DNA of 64,000 nucleotides, taken from contig JAJGOT010000138.1 in NCBI GenBank assembly GCA_022457155.1, positions 391,001-455,000 of the forward strand, read 5' to 3'. The notes beneath the pieces are model-generated. The model was not told where the DNA came from. It worked only from the letters and a program-made list of their open reading frames with translations, and searched no databases. Source of the stretch: Cladopsammia gracilis. Taxonomy: Eukaryota; Cnidaria; Anthozoa; Scleractinia; Dendrophylliidae. Each line of letters opens with the position of its first letter. Positions within the stretch are counted from its first letter, which is position 1. Positions 62,517-64,000 of this stretch are shown here, one piece after another. The position numbers and the translations under genes are program-made.

Positions 62517-64000
62517 CTATTCTTGGGGTTTAAAGTTACGTAATATGTTGAACTTCTGTGTGAAAACAACAATTGGGAGACACAGTACATTTGCCATTGC
62601 CAGAGGCATTGAATTGCCTAAATCAGTTGCAAAGCGCCCGTCAATTAAAAATGCCTTTGCTTCATCTTCAAATTTCTGGCTGCCAGTAAGAAATGGACTG
62701 TAGGAGGCAGAATGTGCTAACCACTCTTCGACAATAAGCTTTCTCAGTCTTGCACATATACCATTTATGTCACCGCTGTTTATCAACCCCAGTGCATCAA
62801 GATGTTTGATAACATAACTTGAGGTAGACTTATTTGAGACGATGCTATTTTTTAAAGCATGGGCTACTGAGAGAAAGAAACAGTTACCGTTGGGTGCGGA
62901 ACCAATCCTAGCCATGTTGTAATTTGCTAAAACATTGTCTAGAACAGAAGATTCTCTTTGGTTTGGTAGATCAGAGTTTAGAATTGCTAATGAACTATGT
63001 GCAAACAATACAACGTTTGGCCGGAATTTTTCAAATTGGCCAACTGACTGTATATATGTACAAAGTTCCTCCATAGTTTTCGAAGAGCTTAACACTCTGG
63101 CTCTGTGGCTCTCACTGAACGAGACTTGTGGATGGGTGAAGCTATCTTCCTCATTGCAGCACTCATTTTCATCTGATGAGGACTCAGAAGAATGATCAAC
63201 ATTTAAAGTGTTAACCCTTGCAGCCATATCAGCCGTTGAGTTCTCTTGGCCTACATCTGAATTAATCTTTTCCATGTTATCAATTTCGGACAAGTTAAAA
63301 TGGTCTACAATTCGAAACACTTCATTGCAACCCTCCAAAGTCTTTCCCATCGATGTAAAATGAGCTTCAACGGGGGTATTACTCTTATCTTCTCTTTCTC
63401 TTTCTCTGTTGATAATTGCTTTTCATTCCAGATATAAAAAAACATTCCAAGCAGTGCAATGGCAAACTGAATGCCAATCCTTGATTTCTTTAATGTTTTG
63501 TTGAGAACTCGGTGTATACCTTCATTGCGACTGGTTCCACCAGATGGTGGAATATCAGACAAGCACCCCTTCTCCACATGAATCAATAACTTGTTGATAT
63601 TTTGTCCCATTGTATTCCACATCTTTCCACTGCGTTAGAAAGTTGGCTATGCTCGTTTTGATGACATCTGTTGAAGGAGTTGGCTTCGTTCTTTTTTTCC
63701 CCTTGTCAGTGGGGTCTCTTATCACAAACTTCAAGCCAGTAACAAGTTGAGAATGCAGCCTCCGTATTGTGCTTCCTTTTGCCCCCTTTTGCCCCTTTTT
63801 TGAGATTTTTGATGTAATTCGTTGAATGGCATGGAAGGGATCAAGTTTAACAGCTGAACTGTCAAAAATAGTGTTAAGTTTGCTCCTCCACTGGCAACAA
63901 TTGTCAACAAAGAAGTAGTCAATGCAACACCCCAGGTCATCCAGTCTGCCCTTGAGTCGCTGCAACGGATCTTGAACTTCACGAAAAGCTGTTCCTTTAC
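62517..64000 (-). pseudogene. Transposase-like protein with C-terminal OTU peptidase domain, partial
   Basis: The gene enters from the right edge. Frame 63965-63555 shows DYFFVDNCCQWRSKLNTIFD and VKLDPFHAIQRITSKI, Asp-containing motifs like those of an RNase H-fold transposase; after a shift near 63605 come HVEKGCLSDIPPSGGTSRNE and GIHRVLNKTLKKSRIGIQFA with its acidic residue. After a second shift near 63340 an acidic linker leads to the OTU domain: ARIGSAPNGNCFFLSVAHAL (catalytic Cys, in a D/N-G-N-C-F context) and PLAMANVLCLPIVVFT near the C-terminus. The catalytic His end of the fold may be degraded. Transposases fused to OTU or Ulp1 peptidases have been described in KDZ-type elements. The two shifts suggest a dead copy. 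Confidence 0.6.

Larger units (their letters stand above)
59449..64000. mobile_element. Large DNA transposon with minisatellite and OTU-transposase gene, partial
   Basis: Starts TATTCTCACCAGGGCTACCA, the same terminus as the adjacent MITE, and extends beyond the right edge of the window. It comprises a ~1-kb AT-rich and complex left end, a 37-bp minisatellite (60420-62165) and a minus-strand gene for a transposase-like protein with an OTU domain. The 6- to 8-bp spacer beside its left end would suit Dada (6-7 bp) or KDZ/Zisupton (8 bp) elements. The assignment is unresolved because the other end is outside the window. Confidence 0.6.

Noticed and set aside
59246..62556. LTR retrotransposon bounded by the 165-bp direct repeats
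   Set aside because: The repeats carry the C-terminal codons of the OTU gene and the left one sits inside a MITE with its own inverted ends; no LTR signals (TG...CA, primer site).

Overview
The window reads as eukaryotic, AT-rich, intron-bearing animal DNA dominated by transposable elements. The set of families (a Polinton with C2H2-tailed polymerase, an Academ-like element, PHD-finger and SWIM multicopy genes, tRNA-derived SINEs) is what I would expect of a cnidarian, most likely a stony coral or sea anemone. That assignment is inference. No bacterial operons, rRNA or CRISPR arrays are present.

Layout, left to right. (1) 1-4.28 kb: a decayed minus-strand PHD-finger gene split by a 2.7-kb PIF/Harbinger element (1304-4028, TTA duplication). 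(2) 4.92-11.95 kb: a 7.0-kb DNA transposon with ~540-bp terminal inverted repeats and a TAAA target duplication; its broken minus-strand gene has paired zinc-binding N-terminal modules, a FEN1/XPG-like acidic core and a Cys-rich tail, fitting the Academ superfamily. (3) 13.0-14.0 kb: a DDE_Tnp_4 transposase relic. (4) 14508-41343: one full-span Polinton/Maverick with ~400-bp inverted repeats, starting AGT and flanked by a 6-bp AACTGT duplication. It carries integrase, penton-like and major capsid genes, Cys protease, packaging ATPase, protein-primed DNA polymerase B, a PC4-like ssDNA-binding protein and several small genes. It is dead: almost every long gene has stops, frameshifts or insertions.

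The Polinton is the host of a Russian-doll nest. An L1-like LINE (about 17.07-27.96 kb, minus strand) splits the minor capsid gene. A 5.3-kb TTAA-flanked palindrome (18262-23586) splits the LINE ORF2. Two MITEs sit inside the palindrome (20662-21435 and a piggyBac-type one at 21513-21960), and another MITE sits in the LINE reverse transcriptase. Separately, a 423-bp TAA-flanked MITE lands on the exonuclease motif of the polymerase gene, and a tRNA-Cys-like SINE splits the major capsid gene.

(5) 41.6-49.3 kb: a SWIM-type relic and a gag-like gene whose frame is split by a 5.7-kb TA-flanked element (about 42327-48059) with subterminal arrays of a GCAAGAACTTCTTGCG-type palindrome; that element carries its own SINE. 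(6) 50.5-52.9 kb: the best candidate for an ordinary host gene, a SAM-domain gene with small phase-0 exons. (7) 53.1-56.4 kb: a C2H2 plus transposase-like multi-exon gene with frameshifts. (8) 57.5-58.4 kb: an intact single-exon coiled-coil/CCHC-knuckle gene. (9) 59.1 kb to the right edge: a MITE-like deletion derivative (59111-59442) abutting, 6 bp apart, the end of its larger relative, which carries a 37-bp minisatellite and a minus-strand gene for a transposase-like protein with a C-terminal OTU peptidase domain.

Most novel candidates: a possible Bcl-2/E1B-19K-like ORF beside the Polinton integrase; CRE/ATF-like palindromes in the Polinton terminal repeats; an ORF encoded inside both Academ-like terminal repeats; and the OTU-transposase element with its minisatellite.
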